A DNA stretch of 64,000 nucleotides from Aselliscus stoliczkanus (lineage: Eukaryota > Chordata > Mammalia > Chiroptera > Hipposideridae), in the NCBI GenBank assembly GCA_033961575.1, contig CM066730.1, forward strand, positions 158,933,523 through 158,997,522. Reading direction: 5' to 3'. A program made the translations under genes and the position numbers. Under the pieces are notes generated by a model, which searched no databases, was not told the DNA's origin, and worked only from the letters and a program-made list of their open reading frames with translations. Below are positions 11,491-23,420 of the stretch, in pieces (the first letter of the stretch is position 1; the number at the start of each line of letters is the position of its first letter).

Positions 11491-12719
11491 AATATAAAAC
11501 TGTTAATCAGATAATCATCACATCTATGAATCTATTATCGTGAGCTCTAAAGGTACTAGGCCACAAAGCAGCACTGTGTTGTGAGCGGGATAATGGGGAG
11601 CTGGCTTAGCCTGTGGGGACAGTGAGGGCTGAGCCACATTCGTCCCGCTTTTCTCAAGCCCCGTCAGTTCTCACTGTCCCGCCTGCCATCCAGACGTCCC
11701 CAGGGAGTCTCTCTCTGCAGCCACCCTCTGTCCGTTCCTCCCGCCCTGCCCCTGGCGCAGCCATAGGAGTCACCAAAGCCTAAGTGTGGCCCTCAGAAAC
11801 TTTAAAATGCTTTTCCCTCCTAAGCACCATATGACCCTATGCAGACCAGCTTTCCTAGGGAGCGTCAGTGACATAAATATAAATAGTATAAATATTTGTC
11901 CCTTGGGCTGGAAGAAGTTTGAAACTGTGATTAATTGGGTCAGTGTGTTGCCTCTCTCTAACCCACCCAAATCCTCCATGAACAGTAGCCTTTTTGCCTC
12001 TTTTCAAGTCCTCCCGTAAGAGGTCTTGTCACCGACCTCGAGCAGTCCTAGGGCCTCCCAAGAGCCAGGCAGGCGGCAAGGTGAGGAGGTTGGAGTGGAG
12101 TTTCTTGGGAACGCTGTTCCTCACCATCTCCCAGAATAGAGGCCCGGCTCTCCCGCTGAAGGCACTTTAACAACCCCACCGGCCTCCCCAAAGCTTTGGG
12201 AAAAGGCAATGGAGTCACCAGCTACCTCCCCACCTGCCTCCGTGGGAAAACCGTTTCACGTGAGTGTCTCGCAGAGCTGCTGGGAAGCTGGCGGTGCTGC
12301 TTTCGCCTCCACACACACAGCAGAAAGGACATGAGAATAAGTCTGGTGTCACACCCAAACTGACGTGATGGGACCCGGAATAAGGCCCAAGACAGGGGAC
12401 CTGCAGACCTCCCCTCCACGAGCAGCTTCAGGGCTGGCATGGCAGCTGTCACATCCTTGGCTTGGAGGAAGATGAGTCATGAGTGTCACTTGTGCTGGCT
12501 CACCCACGCACACAGGGCCCTGGGGACTCTGGGGTCACCACTAATGTGGCCCTGGTGGGGCCTTCAGGGAAGACAACTGCTGATACTCATCATTAACATG
12601 ATACTCATGTTAATCTCAAGCCGTGCTCTATGGAAAGGTGTCCCTGGCCATGCCAGAAGCCTTGAAGGAGATCCTCTTAATTGCCAGCGACTTCTGAACA
12701 GCCGGTGCAGACGCCACAA
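11491..12719. other. Unassigned intron
   Basis: Mixed composition with no named repeat or exon. It includes GATAAT-type runs just downstream. Confidence 0.4.
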
Positions 12720-12910
12720 GGGCCACCATAATGATAATGATAATGATTCTGATAATGATAATTGCGCCCATTTACAGAGTGTTTATGCTGTGCCAGGCAC
12801 TGTGCTAAGTTCCTTACATGCCTTATCCCAATGAATCCTCCCAGCAGCCCAATTATTATTGTTGTGATTTTACTGATGAGGAAACTGAGGCCTCAAGAGT
12901 AAGCAATGAT
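12720..12910 (-). repeat. ATGATA-rich run leading into antisense MIR
   Basis: Repeated AATGATAATGAT (12728-12760) precedes GTGCCAGGCACTGTGCTAAG and TACTGATGAGGAAACTGAGG, which are antisense MIR. Confidence 0.75.
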
Positions 12911-12949
12911 GTAGATGGTTGGTTCAGCAGGGAGGAGGCCTGGGTTAAG

Positions 12950-13030
12950 GAAAAAAGAGGATGCATTTTGGAGTTAAACAGATCTGGGTTCGAAATAGCC
13001 TGGCAAGTCAGTGCCCTGCTCTGAGTTACG
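12950..13030 (+). repeat. MIR head fragment, sense
   Basis: TTGGAGTTAAACAGATCTGG and GTTCGAAATAGCCTGGC are a diverged MIR 5' part. Confidence 0.5.
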
Positions 13031-14077
13031 AGAAGGCAGGAGAGAGTGAGTGGGCACATGTGGGTCCCTCTCCCCAGGAGCCCAGCCCTGGACCTGCACA
13101 GGTAGGCAGCGAAGAGTCTCAGGGAAAGAAGCCACCTTCATCCTGGGAAGGCCCAAGCTGGAAGGCAGGGCTGCTCGGCCAAGTGGACACCTGCTCTTCC
13201 CTACCAGGCAAGGCAGGAAGTGCTGCTCCCAGTGCCAGGCCCGAGCTCAGTCTCAGATGCCATTGGATGTCACCTCATGGTTCTGGAAAACTGGCCTCAT
13301 GGGAGCAGAGACCAGGGGGAGAACTATCTGATGGTCAGCCAGTAACTGCAGACACAGGGAGGGAGGAGGGAGAGGTGGCCCCTCACCTGTGGTTTTTGAT
13401 GTCCTCGCAGGAAACCTCCAAGGAACACCTGGTACCCTCCTGAGTTTCTGCTCTCCTGGAGGATGGAGCCTTTCAAACCAGCCCTCCTTCCTCTATCCTG
13501 AGGTTTATTCTGCTCAACAGAGGTCTTGCTTCACAGACTGAAGGTCTGAAAGTGGGACAGGAACTGAAACAGAGTGTGACCTGGGATCCTCTCAGAGACC
13601 CATTGTCCCTAGTGAGGCATTTGCATGGGGTTACTCCAAACCAATGGTCCCTGAGCTCGTTGGGCAGGCCCCCATGGGGCGTTTCTGCCCAACATGGAAG
13701 CCCTGTCTTCCTGGTTAGCAAGTGGGGGGCGCGGTCACAGAGTTCAGGCATTTTTCTCGTGATGCCTCCAGAAGACCCTGTTGAGTGACTTTTACGGAGC
13801 TTTGGCCAGGATTTGACCTGGGGAGTAGAGATAGGTGGAGGTAGGACCACCATAGAAAGAGAAGGACATCCATAGATAGATGTATGTGGTGTAGGAAAGA
13901 GAGGGGTGCCCACTTGAGTGTGAGTGTGTTGGGTGATTAAGAGGACACCTATGTATGTTCATACCAGGGTGAGAGCGTGTATCTGCGTGGGCAGATCCTT
14001 GACATTCAAATAAGGCATATTCTGACAACGTTCCCAAATCTTCAGATATCTTTACACATATTTTCCCTATTAAAAAT
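13031..14077. other. Unassigned intron
   Basis: No clear repeat or exon. A GGGAGGGAGGAGGGAG purine patch lies near 13358. Confidence 0.4.
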
Positions 14078-14087
14078 CAGCAAACTG

Positions 14088-14206
14088 GGGCCGGCCGAGC
14101 GGCGTGGTGGTTAAGAGCTGGCTTGGGACACCAGCGGCCCTGGTTTGGATCCCACATATGAGAGCCAGTGACACTGCCCTCTTAAAAAAAAACAACAAAA
14201 AAACCC
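14088..14206 (+). mobile_element. Short tRNA-derived SINE, sense
   Basis: Head GGGCCGGCCGAGCGGCGTGG, GGTTAAGAGCTGGCTTGG, box B-like GGTTTGGATCCCAC, then GACACTGCCCTC and an A-rich tail. It is flanked by CAGCAAACTG duplications (14078-14087 and 14207-14216). It shares its head with the 6467, 47278 and 57270 copies. Confidence 0.85.
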
Positions 14207-14216
14207 CAGCAAACTG

Positions 14217-15500
14217 TATACTGGAAAAAAATGTATTTTGATGACTCTTTCGACCTTTAATGAACCACGCATTGAAGACCAGCGGCCTTTATAAAATATT
14301 AAAATCAATTCTCCACGAAAATAAACTCCCCTCTACATTGCCTCTTACCATTACTCGACTAGCATTCATGTGGAGTTTAAGTAAAGCTTCTAAACCCAAA
14401 TGGGATCACGATGAATAGTGATGCCACACCCTTATTAACTGCTCCCTGGACACAGGAAAACACTTGGCATAATGTTTAGCACTTTCCTTGTACTTCAAGT
14501 TCAGTTGGGCAGCCACCAAACCGCCTCCACCCCCTGGCCCTGCATGGAAATGTTTCAGGGGCTCCCAGCTGTACTCCAAGTATAATTCCATGGAAAGTCA
14601 TGGGTTCCTGGGCAAATTCTCACACCGCTGTCCACCGCCTTTTTAGCTGTCACCAAAGTATTCATTCCCACTCAGTGAGCAATTTTTGCCCTGGCTGAAG
14701 CACTTGCCGAAACGATTTCATAAATCATCTTTTTCTTGTTTTCAAACACCCACAAATCAGAGCCACCATCAAATTCAACATCCACTCCTTAATTCACCCA
14801 CAGCTTCCATTTTCTAGCTAAACACCATCACTGCCTTAGACTCTCTCCCTTACTTTTCACTTCCATTACCACCCTGGGCAGCTGGCTCTATTTTGGGAAA
14901 CGATTTTTCACAATAAAATAAAAGATTTTTCGGCACTTTGTAAGAGTCGCCGTTTAAGTCCGGCAACAGGCCCCCATAGAGCTAGAGATGTCAAGTGGTC
15001 AGCGAGGTTTCTTCACCAGCCGAGGGTCTCCCTCGCATGCCAGTCTCCCAGCACTGGCGATTCAGATCTCAGCCTCAGTGTAATTAGAAATTATGGCCTG
15101 GCCGAAGGTTCATTTTTTTTTTTGTCCACTGGGCCTTCAAGGATTTGCAGCCAAAAGGCCACAAAACTTGCATGGCTGCGGTTGGAGATGTGCAAGTGGA
15201 CCGAGGTTGGCCCAGAATAGTGGTGGAGAAAGCTCTCTGCTAGCAGGTTGGCTGGAATCTGGGGTGAAGACCAGCACTTGAGGCTGGATGCCAGGGACCA
15301 GCAACCTCCCTGGGAATTAGGGAGCTTTGTAGGTTTCCTGTCCTGGAAACTTCTGAGCTTGAATCATTTCTTCCTGGGAGCTACACCTGACCACCCGTTT
15401 GCCTCTGCGGAACAAGACAGTGTTTCCTCGAGGTTCACGCCCCCACCTCATCATGCACAGCCCCTGGACCTGTGGCTTTGTGCCGTCCTTACCAGCTGAC
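14217..15500. other. Repeat-poor, AT-rich intron block
   Basis: No transposon motif is seen from about 14220 to 15090. 14640-14990 is AT-rich with intact-looking sequence and TTTCATAAATCATC, AATTCACCC and AATAAAATAAAAG patches. It is a candidate conserved non-coding element, but conservation cannot be judged here. Confidence 0.35.
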
Positions 15501-15620
15501 CCCTCTGTTTGCCTCTCCCCTTAGACTGGGAATTCCTGAAGGCAAGCACTGCCCTCCCTGTCCCCCTCAGGCCAGCTTTTGTTCTGTGCATCATGGTTCA
15601 TGGAGAAAATGTACCCTTTG
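15500..15620 (+). mobile_element. L2-like 3' scrap, sense
   Basis: CTTAGACTGGGAATTCCTGA and AGGCAAGCACTG resemble the L2 3' block, but the piece is short. Confidence 0.4.
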
Positions 15621-15689
15621 TGCAGCTCCCTACCTTCAGGAAGAGCTCCGTGGGTGTCCGACCTCTGCAGTCACACAGGGTTTCCTGCT

Positions 15690-15716
15690 CTGCTGCTGCT
15701 GCTGCTGCTGCTGCTG
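15690..15716 (+). repeat. (CTG)9 trinucleotide repeat
   Basis: Nine uninterrupted CTG units in intron. This is a normal-length tract with no coding context. Confidence 0.95.
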
Positions 15717-15719
15717 CTA

Positions 15720-16429
15720 CCTTGAAATTCTTAACCATTTTTTGAACAAGGGATCCTGGATTTTCAGTTTGCACCGGGCCCTGCAAATTATGTAGCTGTT
15801 TAATGTCCACCTTTCATACCTTGGTGAACAGGAAGTGTTTTGGGAGGGTGGGTGTGCCTAGCTGTCTAATGTTGGTGACGTTAGATGAGACTCCCTGAGC
15901 GGTAAGATCGCAGTGATCCAGTACTTTCTGACAGCACCCAGCATCAGCTCAGGCACAGGGCCTTCCTTTACCATCACCCTCACCCAAGGCCTTGACTGGG
16001 GCAAGTTGAAAATCAGGAGATAGTCAGCATCCAAGAAGACTTTCAGTGAGAACCCCAGACCTGCTCCTGAACACTCTGTGTTTATGGCACTAAGCATGGG
16101 AGGCGTTTGTGCTCTGGTATGATTCCAAAGCCTGACCGTGACAAAGCCAGGGATGACAGGCTAATGACGCCTCACAAATCAGGTGGGGCCAGCGCCTTAA
16201 GCCAGAGCTTCCTATCAGGCCCCTTCCCGAGAGGCCTTCTGTTGGAAGTGAGAAGCAGGGGGCTTTTAGCTCCATGGCCAAAGGGAAGAGGATGAGTGGC
16301 GACAATTCTAACTCCATCTTGGGTGACTTTGATTCAAATTCCATGAGGCTTACCAAGGGGAAGCTTGGTGAATAAAGGTGACTGAGAGGGACAGAGCCTC
16401 TGGCACAGGTGCCAGGACCAAGCAGCCCT
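15720..16429. other. Unassigned intron
   Basis: Nothing recognisable apart from a few L2-like words near 15930-15980. Confidence 0.4.
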
Positions 16430-16434
16430 CTGCC

Positions 16435-16800
16435 TCTGACCCTTGGAGGTGTAAAGAATAATAGTGAACGTTTCCTGAGTGCTTTTTTTTTTTTTGAGGG
16501 CAGTGTCACTGGCCCTCATATGTGGGACCCAAACCGGGGCCGCTGGCGTCCCAAGCCAGCTCTTAACCACTGTGCCACTCGGCCGACCCTCCTGAGTGCT
16601 TTTTATGTGCCACTTGTCACAAGGCTGAATGTGTTGCATGCAAATTCCCATTTCTTCCTCCACAAACCCATGGTGATTGCTGTTTTATAAATAAGGACAC
16701 TGAACATAAAGCGATCCAATGACCTGTCCACGGTCACCTGACTAGTTGGGGTTAGGGCAAGGTTGTAAACCTGAACCCCAGTGCTGCAAACCACTGCCCT
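16435..16800 (-). repeat. MIR, antisense, split by a SINE
   Basis: TTTCCTGAGTGC (left of the SINE) continues after it as TTTTTATGTGCCACTTGTC, then TTTTATAAATAAGGACACTG and GTCCACGGTCACCTGACTAG. The MIR is therefore older than the SINE at 16488. Confidence 0.7.
16488..16589 (-). mobile_element. Short tRNA-derived SINE, antisense
   Basis: A T run, then GAGGGCAGTGTCACTGGCCC, TATGTGGGACCCAAACCGG and CACTCGGCCGACCC. It is flanked by a 15-bp duplication TCCTGAGTGCTTTTT (16473-16487 and 16590-16604). Confidence 0.88.
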
Positions 16801-17049
16801 TCACCCACTGGGGCCCAGGAAGCCCCTGCTCTCTCTCTGTTGATGGGAGCCGGAGGGGTGAGTCCCGGAATTACATCAAGGGCATCAGGAACCTGGAATG
16901 TGAGAGCCTTGAGGATTCTAGAACTTTGGCAGTGACCCACTCCAGTTGCCTATTTGTCCATCTAGCAGTCATTCCAAAGAGTCCAGTGTGTGCCAGGAAA
17001 ATTTTATTAGGTACCGGGAAGTGCAGAGAATAAAAGATAATTACAAGTT

Positions 17050-17285
17050 TTTTATGAGCTGCTAACCATGTTCCAGGGCGTGTTTTAAGCACATTACACG
17101 GATGTCTTCACAATAACCCCAGGAGGCAGGTGCTGTTTTTGTCATCCTATTTTATAAATGAACAAATCAGGGCACAGAAAGCAAAAGAGCCACATCTAGT
17201 TAGTGGCAGAACTGGGATTTGAACCAGGCTGTCTTGGTTCAGTCTTCCAGAGCCATCTCTCAATCACTACGTGATGCCACTTCAG
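17050..17285 (-). repeat. MIR, antisense
   Basis: TTTTATAAATGAACAAATCA, then GCACAGAAAGC, TTAGTGGCAGAACTGGGATT and TTGAACCAGGC follow antisense MIR. Confidence 0.75.
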
Positions 17286-17302
17286 TCTCAAAGATCTTTT
17301 TG

Positions 17303-18190
17303 ATCTGCTTAGAGCAGTTGTTCTGAAACCCAGCTGCACATTAGAACCACCTAGGGAGAGTTTTTTAAATCGCCAAGCTCCCCGAGACTCTCAGACACTG
17401 CGGGTAAGAATGCAAAATGATACAACCACCTCGGGGGAAAAAAAATGTTTGGCAGTTTCTTACAAAGTTAAACATATACACCTAGCATATGACCCAGCCA
17501 TTCCACACCCAGGCGTCACCCCAAGAAATATAAAAGCATATGTCTATGCAAGAACTTGTGCCCAAATGTCTATAGCAGCTTTATTTGTAAGAAACCCCAA
17601 ACTAGAAATCATACAAATGTCTGTCAGCAGGGGAATGGATAAGCAAACCTCAGTATATCCATCTCCTTCCCAGGGAATACCACTCAGCAATAAACAAGAA
17701 TGAAGTGCTGAGAGATACATCACGGATGAATCTCAAATGAATTGTCCTAAGTAATAGAAACCAGACACAAAAGAGCCTACTGATTTCATTGACATAAAAC
17801 TAGAAATTGTGAACTGGTTTAGAGTGAGGGAAGCAGATCAGTGGTTGTCTGGGGAGGGGATAGAGAGGGGTGGAGAGGGACTACAGAGGGTCACGGGACG
17901 CTCAAGGGTCATCAATGCCTTCATTGTCCTGATTGTGGCGATCATTTAACAGGCGTACATAGAGGTTAACGTTGACTGAAGTGTGCACTTTCGATACGTA
18001 CAGTTTACTGTGTGTCAACTAGACCTCGACAAAGCTGTAAAAAAGACAAAACTCATAAACACCCATGCTCAGACCTGATCTCACAACCAATAAATCGGTC
18101 TTTGGGAGTAGAACCCAGACATCAGTATTTTTAAAGCTCCCCTGAAGATTCCAATGGGCTTCTAAGGTGCAGAAGGTCCAGAGCAGTGGG
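17303..18190 (+). mobile_element. MER5-like DNA transposon split by L1
   Basis: 17312-17400 reads AGCAGTTGTTCTGAAACCC, then GCTGCACATTAGAACCACCT. After the inserted L1, 18060-18190 reads CAGACCTGATCTCACAACCA, CAGACATCAGTATTTTTAAA and GCTTCTAAGGTGCAGAAG. The two parts read as a single hAT-Charlie MER5 copy opened by the L1 insertion. Confidence 0.65.
17402..18055 (+). mobile_element. L1 LINE 3' end, sense
   Basis: TATGACCCAGCCATTCCACA, GCAGCTTTATTTGTAAG, ATACCACTCAGCAATAAACA, GATACATCACGGATGAATCT and TCAGTGGTTGTCTGGGG follow the L1M 3' order, ending with AAAAAAGACAAAAC. ORF2 C-terminal codons are present but broken. Confidence 0.85.
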
Positions 18191-18199
18191 GAGACAGGT

Positions 18200-18540
18200 G
18201 CATATGTAAATAGATGGTAGGTACTCTGAGAGAGGTGCACTCAGAGCAGGTCTCAGCAAGGTGACAGCTGAATCACACATGAGATGACAGCCTTTCAAAG
18301 GCTGAATAGGAGTTTTCCAGGGTAAGGAAGGTAGGAGAAGGTGGGACAGGCCAGGGAAGATGGTCCAGGCAGAACGGGCAGCACCAAGGTCAAAGGCACA
18401 GCAGATGGAGAGAACTGCCTCTGAGTGGGATGGCATGACGGGCTGTTGCCTGCACCTTAGGAGCATAAGGCAGAGGTGCTGACAGAGGCAGCCACGGGCC
18501 CTGCGGAGGAGTTTGGCCTCTATCTTGAAGGTCCCCCTGA
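18200..18540 (-). mobile_element. L2 LINE fragment, antisense
   Basis: GGTCTCAGCAAGGTGACAGC, then CAGGCCAGGGAAGATGGTCC, AGGCAGAACGGGCAGCACC and AGGTCAAAGGCACAGC follow the antisense L2 order. Confidence 0.6.
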
Positions 18541-18785
18541 GGATGAAGAAAAAAATCCATCAAATAACGACACTACCCTTTTCCAGATGTGGCTCTCCCT
18601 CTCCTGGGAAGGCTTGGGTGCAGCACAAACTGTTGGGTGAGGGGCTCAATTAGGAATTTGTAGGAGATATGGGCAGGGCGGCTGCATTTGAGAGCTCCCC
18701 GTGGGAGCCAGCGTGAGGAAGACGGAAGAGGCCAGGATTTAGACTCAGCCCTTTGGCAGCAGGATCTGTGCTCTCAGGCGGGCGG
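18541..18785. other. Unassigned intron
   Basis: Sits between two antisense L2 pieces and may be diverged L2. Nothing else is recognised. Confidence 0.35.
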
Positions 18786-18789
18786 TGCC

Positions 18790-19290
18790 ACTTCCTTCAC
18801 TTATTCATTCAGCCTGTACTGACCGAGCACCAACTCTGTGCCAGACACTGTTCTGTATGCTTAGAAAGGAATGAAAGAGACAGAGCTGACATGCTAGAGA
18901 ATATAAACAATGTAACTAAATTCCGATAGACTATGTTAGATGCTCATGAATGCGATTGAGTAGGAAAAAGCCGGGAAAGGATGGGGAGGGGCAGGGCTTG
19001 CCATGTTACACAGGCTGGTCAGGAAAGACCTCACTGACAAGCTGCCATGTGAGGAAAGGAGGTGAGGGAGTAAACCTTGCTTATCTTTGGGATGAAGACC
19101 ATTCCAGGCAGAGGGAACTGCAAGTGCAAAGGCCTTGAGTCAGGAAAGGCTATGCAGGGGGAGCATGGTAGAGAGGAGGGCAGAGCGGGAACAGTTTGTG
19201 TGGGGCCTTTCAGGCCCTCGCCAGGATGTTGGCATTTACTTGAGTGAGTCGGGAAGCTGTTGGAGCATTTGAACAGAGAAGTGGTGATGA
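18790..19290 (-). mobile_element. L2 LINE, antisense
   Basis: A well-kept L2 order: ACTCTGTGCCAGACACTGTT, GAAAGACCTCACTGACAAGC, TTCCAGGCAGAGGGAACTGC, AAGTGCAAAGGCCTTGAGTC and GCATTTGAACAGAGAAGTGG. Confidence 0.8.
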
Positions 19291-19755
19291 ATCCATTCCT
19301 GCAGGGTTGTTTGTAAATCGGATGTTTGTCAAGTGAATCCAGCCTAAAATCCCCTACAAGGACCCAGGCTAACCTTACAGTTGTTGCTTGGAGGTGGCTG
19401 GTTTCCACAGAGCGTTTGCAGAGATGTGCTTTTCCCAAATTAAATCTTTATGTGATTCCCACCCCCACACAAACCCTTCTGGGTGAGAGACCAAGCCACT
19501 CAAATAGCAACACTGCCCATCTACAAAGCCCTCTCCTCCTCCCTGGCGACTACGTCCAGGCAGATCTGCTCACCCTCATGAAAAGTGGATGAGGCCTGCA
19601 GAGAGAGAAGGAAACATGAAAAGAAGACAGATGTCAGTTGTGAGAGTGGGGCCGCCGGGCTCTGAAGTCAGAGCTCCTGAACAAAGAAGTATGAACGTTC
19701 CCTCTCTAGCCCAAACGGCATGAATTTGCTGGAAGGACTCCCATTCCAGCCGGCC
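19291..19755. other. Unassigned intron
   Basis: No named repeat or exon recognised. Confidence 0.4.
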
Positions 19756-19759
19756 TAAA

Positions 19760-19985
19760 CAGCTACATGCTATTTATTGAGCACTTACTATGTCCCAAGA
19801 TCTGTGATAAGTGCTTTACATGACCTAACTCCTTTAATTCTCTCCACACCTCCCAGTCTCAATAACTTCCATTTCACAGATGAGGTACCTAAGAATCAGA
19901 GAGGTGCAGTTGTATCTCAAAGTCACACAGCTAAAGTTGGAGGCTAGGTCTGTCTGACTCCAGAACCATAATTGGAATCACTACG
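19760..19985 (-). repeat. MIR, antisense, near full length
   Basis: TTTATTGAGCACTTACTATG, TTCCATTTCACAGATGAGGT, AAAGTCACACAGCTAAAG and CTGACTCCAGAACC. Confidence 0.75.
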
Positions 19986-21420
19986 TGTGTGACATTGCCG
20001 CCGTCTCCCAGCTGTCACCGACATGTTGGCAACCACTGCCTTCCAAACAGGTTAGGGCATGCTAGACCAGGAGGCCCCATTCACAATGAGCACAGCTCTC
20101 CAGCCCTCCATGGCATAATGGGACATCATTGGCAGGCCATAGGGAAAGGGTGGGGTTTGAGACCAAGCTGGACTTGAACTGGGGGAAATGGCCAGCCTGC
20201 AGATCCTAATGAGAGTGCCCAGGAACATAGCTACAGAACCCCAAACTCCCCTGATGTATTGGAGACAGCAGGTAAGACCAGGCAGGGAGATTCTCCAAGT
20301 CATGGAGTTTTGGGTGCTCTGTCCTTTGGAAGTGGGACTCCAGTTGGCCAGTGAGAGGTTGGGAGGGAAGGGAACTGATGCTACTGTCATATTGGTGGAC
20401 TGGATTTAGTTCAAGTGCAGGGCTAGCTGGGAACGGGAGAGAAGGACAGTCGATGGGGTCAGGGGTTCCTGACCTAGGGTTGTCTGCGCCAGTATGAAGA
20501 TCAGAAAAAGGATGGGAGGCCTGGCCCTACTCCAGACCCTGCCCACCATGGGCATGCTCCCTGGAGTGCCACCTCCCATTATGTCACTAATTCCAGGATT
20601 GCCTACAAACCAGATAGGTCCCCCATCAGTGGGTGCTTTCTAAGCAAACCACACGCGTAGATTTCAGCAAAACTTTGAGAAAGAACCGCGAAATGTTCAT
20701 CTTCCAGAGAGATGCTGTTTGCTAGGAGAGGAAGCAGCTGATTCCTGAGCTTAGAAAGGTTGGCAAATGGAGCTTCTGTTTCCATGGGAAGTACCTGTGG
20801 TGCCCGGCTCCCATGGCACCTGGTGCAGGATGCCGCTTCAGCACCCCTTGTTTCCCCGTAATTATTCCTTTCCACATCTGTCCCCCCAACAAGGCCTCTT
20901 GAAGGCGAGGTCTGCATCTGATCCCTATCCCTATCTCTGATGTCTAGCACAGGCGGCTCTGGGAAATTATAAAATACATTAATGAATAATTAGGAAGAAC
21001 CGGCTGCTAGAGGGCACCAAGGTTCTGAGTCAGTGGTCTGATACCGTCTGGGTGAGGGGATCCGCCTCCCGTGGACTCTGTGTGGTGAATAATTGAATGA
21101 GGCGTGCCAGAGGCACAGCAGATGTGAGACTTCTCCAACCTGACAAATGAAAGACAGTTTCATACAGAGGAGACCCATCCTGGGGGTTCATCCTCTGGGG
21201 ATCCCGGGAGGCTGACCTAAGGAGGAGGAAGGGGTGTGGGTAGGGGCCCAGGTCCAGGTGGAGAAAGGCAGACAGTGCCGCGAGCAGCACGGATGACAGA
21301 GGCCACTCCTGTCATCTCTCATGCTCCCAGCGCTGTGCCATCCTGTCCCACCTCCTGACACCCAGAGGGCTTCTGTCACGTGGGGACCAAGACTTGGAGC
21401 CGAGAAAGTTCAGGTAGGAG
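19986..21420. other. Unassigned intron
   Basis: No named repeat or exon recognised; GC-moderate. Scattered TATCCCTATC and AGGAGGAAG patches are not informative. Confidence 0.4.
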
Positions 21421-21424
21421 ATAA

Positions 21425-22040
21425 AGCTTTACTCATTCATTTGACATGTGTACCTAGCAGGGAACAGGGCAATCGCTGACCTTATGAAGGTGGACTTGTA
21501 GTGTCAAATCGATAATCTGACTTCACATTACGATCAGTGGAGTGCGGAAACCAGAGGGGGGCCAGGGGAGGAGAGCGGTGAGTTGAATTGTTTTGGACTG
21601 GGCAGTCCAAGAGGACTTCTCTGTGGAGCTGACACTTTTGGGGTCACCCGAATGATGTAAGGTCTGCTTTGGTGCCTCAGCTTGGCATGTTGAGGAGCTG
21701 CCTGAAGGCCCGTGTCACTGGAGTCAGGGGCACAGGGAGGTCGGGGATGAGGGGCCAGGTGACCAACTGACTGTCATGCCCTGACCCAGTGGTTCCTGGG
21801 ACATAGGACTGGTTGTACTCAACCTGGAAACATCCCAGGTAAATTGGGAGTAAGTGGGTCACTGAGAGGGAGGGCGTGTGAACAGAGAGTGGGGCCAGGC
21901 CAGCACATGCGAGGCCACCTCTGAGGCCATGCTGAGGGGACTGGGTTTGATGCCATGTTTGATGGGAATGACAGACAATGATTGATTTGTGATTTGACAG
22001 GTCTCTCTGAGCGCCTTCTCTATGTTGGACAGTAAGCCAG
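21425..22040 (-). mobile_element. L2 LINE, antisense, diverged
   Basis: TTTACTCATTCATTTGACAT, a GACTTCTCTGTGGAGCTGAC block and GTGGGTCACTGAGAGGG fit antisense L2 order, though the middle is weak. Confidence 0.5.
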
Positions 22041-22449
22041 GGCGAGGCACGCACAAACCTGCCTTCCCAGAGAGTCCGGCTTTTGGATTCCCTCACGTGG
22101 GCAATGAAGCCAGGGCAGTGGCACATTGTCACCACACGCCTCCTCTTTGGCACTTTCCGACTAGGCTCAGGGTAAACAAAGAACCACGTCCACAGCCATC
22201 GAGCAGGTGGTCTTCTTTTCCATCCAGCTCCCTAGGACGGCGTCATTTCATCATGACAGGCAAGCATGTGTTACCTGATCCTAGGCAGCAGCCCAGTCAC
22301 CCTGAAAACTGAACACTGGCTCACTTTGCACACCTGAGTGGGAAGGTCACAGGGCAGCCAGGGAGGCCGAGATAAGTGGGCAGTTTCAGGGCAGCGTGGT
22401 GAGGGCTGTGGTAGCTGCTTGGGCAGGGAGGTGTGGCATCAGCCTCAGC

Positions 22450-23010
22450 GAGCATCTCCTAAACACGGCCAGCTTCCCATTGCTGCGTAACAAATTGTCT
22501 CAAACAGTAGCTTAAAACTCCTTCATTATCCCAGAGTTTCCGTGGGTCAGCAGTCTGGGCATGGTTCCACTGGGTTCTCCCCTCAGGGTCTCACAAGGCT
22601 GTAAGCAAGGTGCCAGCTGAGGCTGGGATCTTACCAGAGGCTGGGCACCCTCTCTCAAGCTCATGTTGTGGGAAGAATTCATTTCCTTGCCGCTACAGAC
22701 CCATGGCAGCATGCTCCTTCAAGATCAGAGGCAGAATCGCTGCGGCTTCCAGTCTCTGACTGCCAAACCCCCGGGATCACCTGATTCGGTCAGGTCCACC
22801 CAGAGTAATTTCCTTTTTCATTAACTCGAAGTCTAATTACATCTGCAAAAACAAAAACTCTCTCACCTTTGCCACATAACTTTATCTAATCATAGAGAGA
22901 CATCTCATCATATTCACGGATCCTACCCACACCCAAGGGGAGGGCATTATAGGAGTGGTACCAAAGGATGGGACCCTTGGGGACCATCTTCAAATTCTGC
23001 TTACCATACT
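22450..23010 (-). mobile_element. MLT1-type LTR, antisense
   Basis: CCATTGCTGCGTAACAAATT, GTAGCTTAAAACTCCTTCAT, TCTGGGCATGGTTCCACTGG, CTCACAAGGCTGTAAGCAAG, GTCTAATTACATCTGCAAAA and CATATTCACGGATCCTACCC follow an antisense MaLR LTR. It is a solo LTR. Confidence 0.7.
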
Positions 23011-23165
23011 AGCCATGTAAGAAGTTCTTTTGCACACACCAATTCATTTAATTCGCAGAACAATCCTATGAGATACGGTCACTGTCCCCATTTTACAAAT
23101 GAACAAACGGAGGTGGAGAGGGGATAAGTAATAAGCCCAAGGTCCTCAGCCAGGAGGAGCCGGTG
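23011..23165 (-). repeat. MIR, antisense
   Basis: CCAATTCATTTAATTCGCAG and CCCCATTTTACAAATGAAC, then GGATAAGTAATAAGCCCAAG. Confidence 0.7.
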
Positions 23166-23370
23166 CCCGGTGAAGCACAGCCCCCAGGAACCAGGATCCC
23201 TGTGGCAGGCAGGGAAGGAGGAGGGAGGCGAGGAGAACCCACCAAAGTTTCCATTGCTGTTTCATAAAACGTTGCCATGGAAACCCTGCATGAAGCATCA
23301 CTTAAAGAGCTGTTTGATAATTTTTTCAGGGTGGTATCTGCAGGCACATAGCAGCAGCACCAGCGCACAT

Positions 23371-23371
<1 letters not shown>
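23166..23371. other. Unassigned intron
   Basis: Purine-rich (GGAAGGAGGAGGGAGGCG near 23212) and otherwise unassigned. Confidence 0.4.

Positions 23372-23418
<47 letters not shown>
23372..23418 (+). repeat. (CA)23 microsatellite
   Basis: An uninterrupted CA run of about 23 units, likely polymorphic. Confidence 0.95.

Positions 23419-23420
<2 letters not shown>

Noticed and set aside
15690..15716. CTG expansion of interest.
   Set aside because: Nine units is an ordinary length and the tract is intronic.
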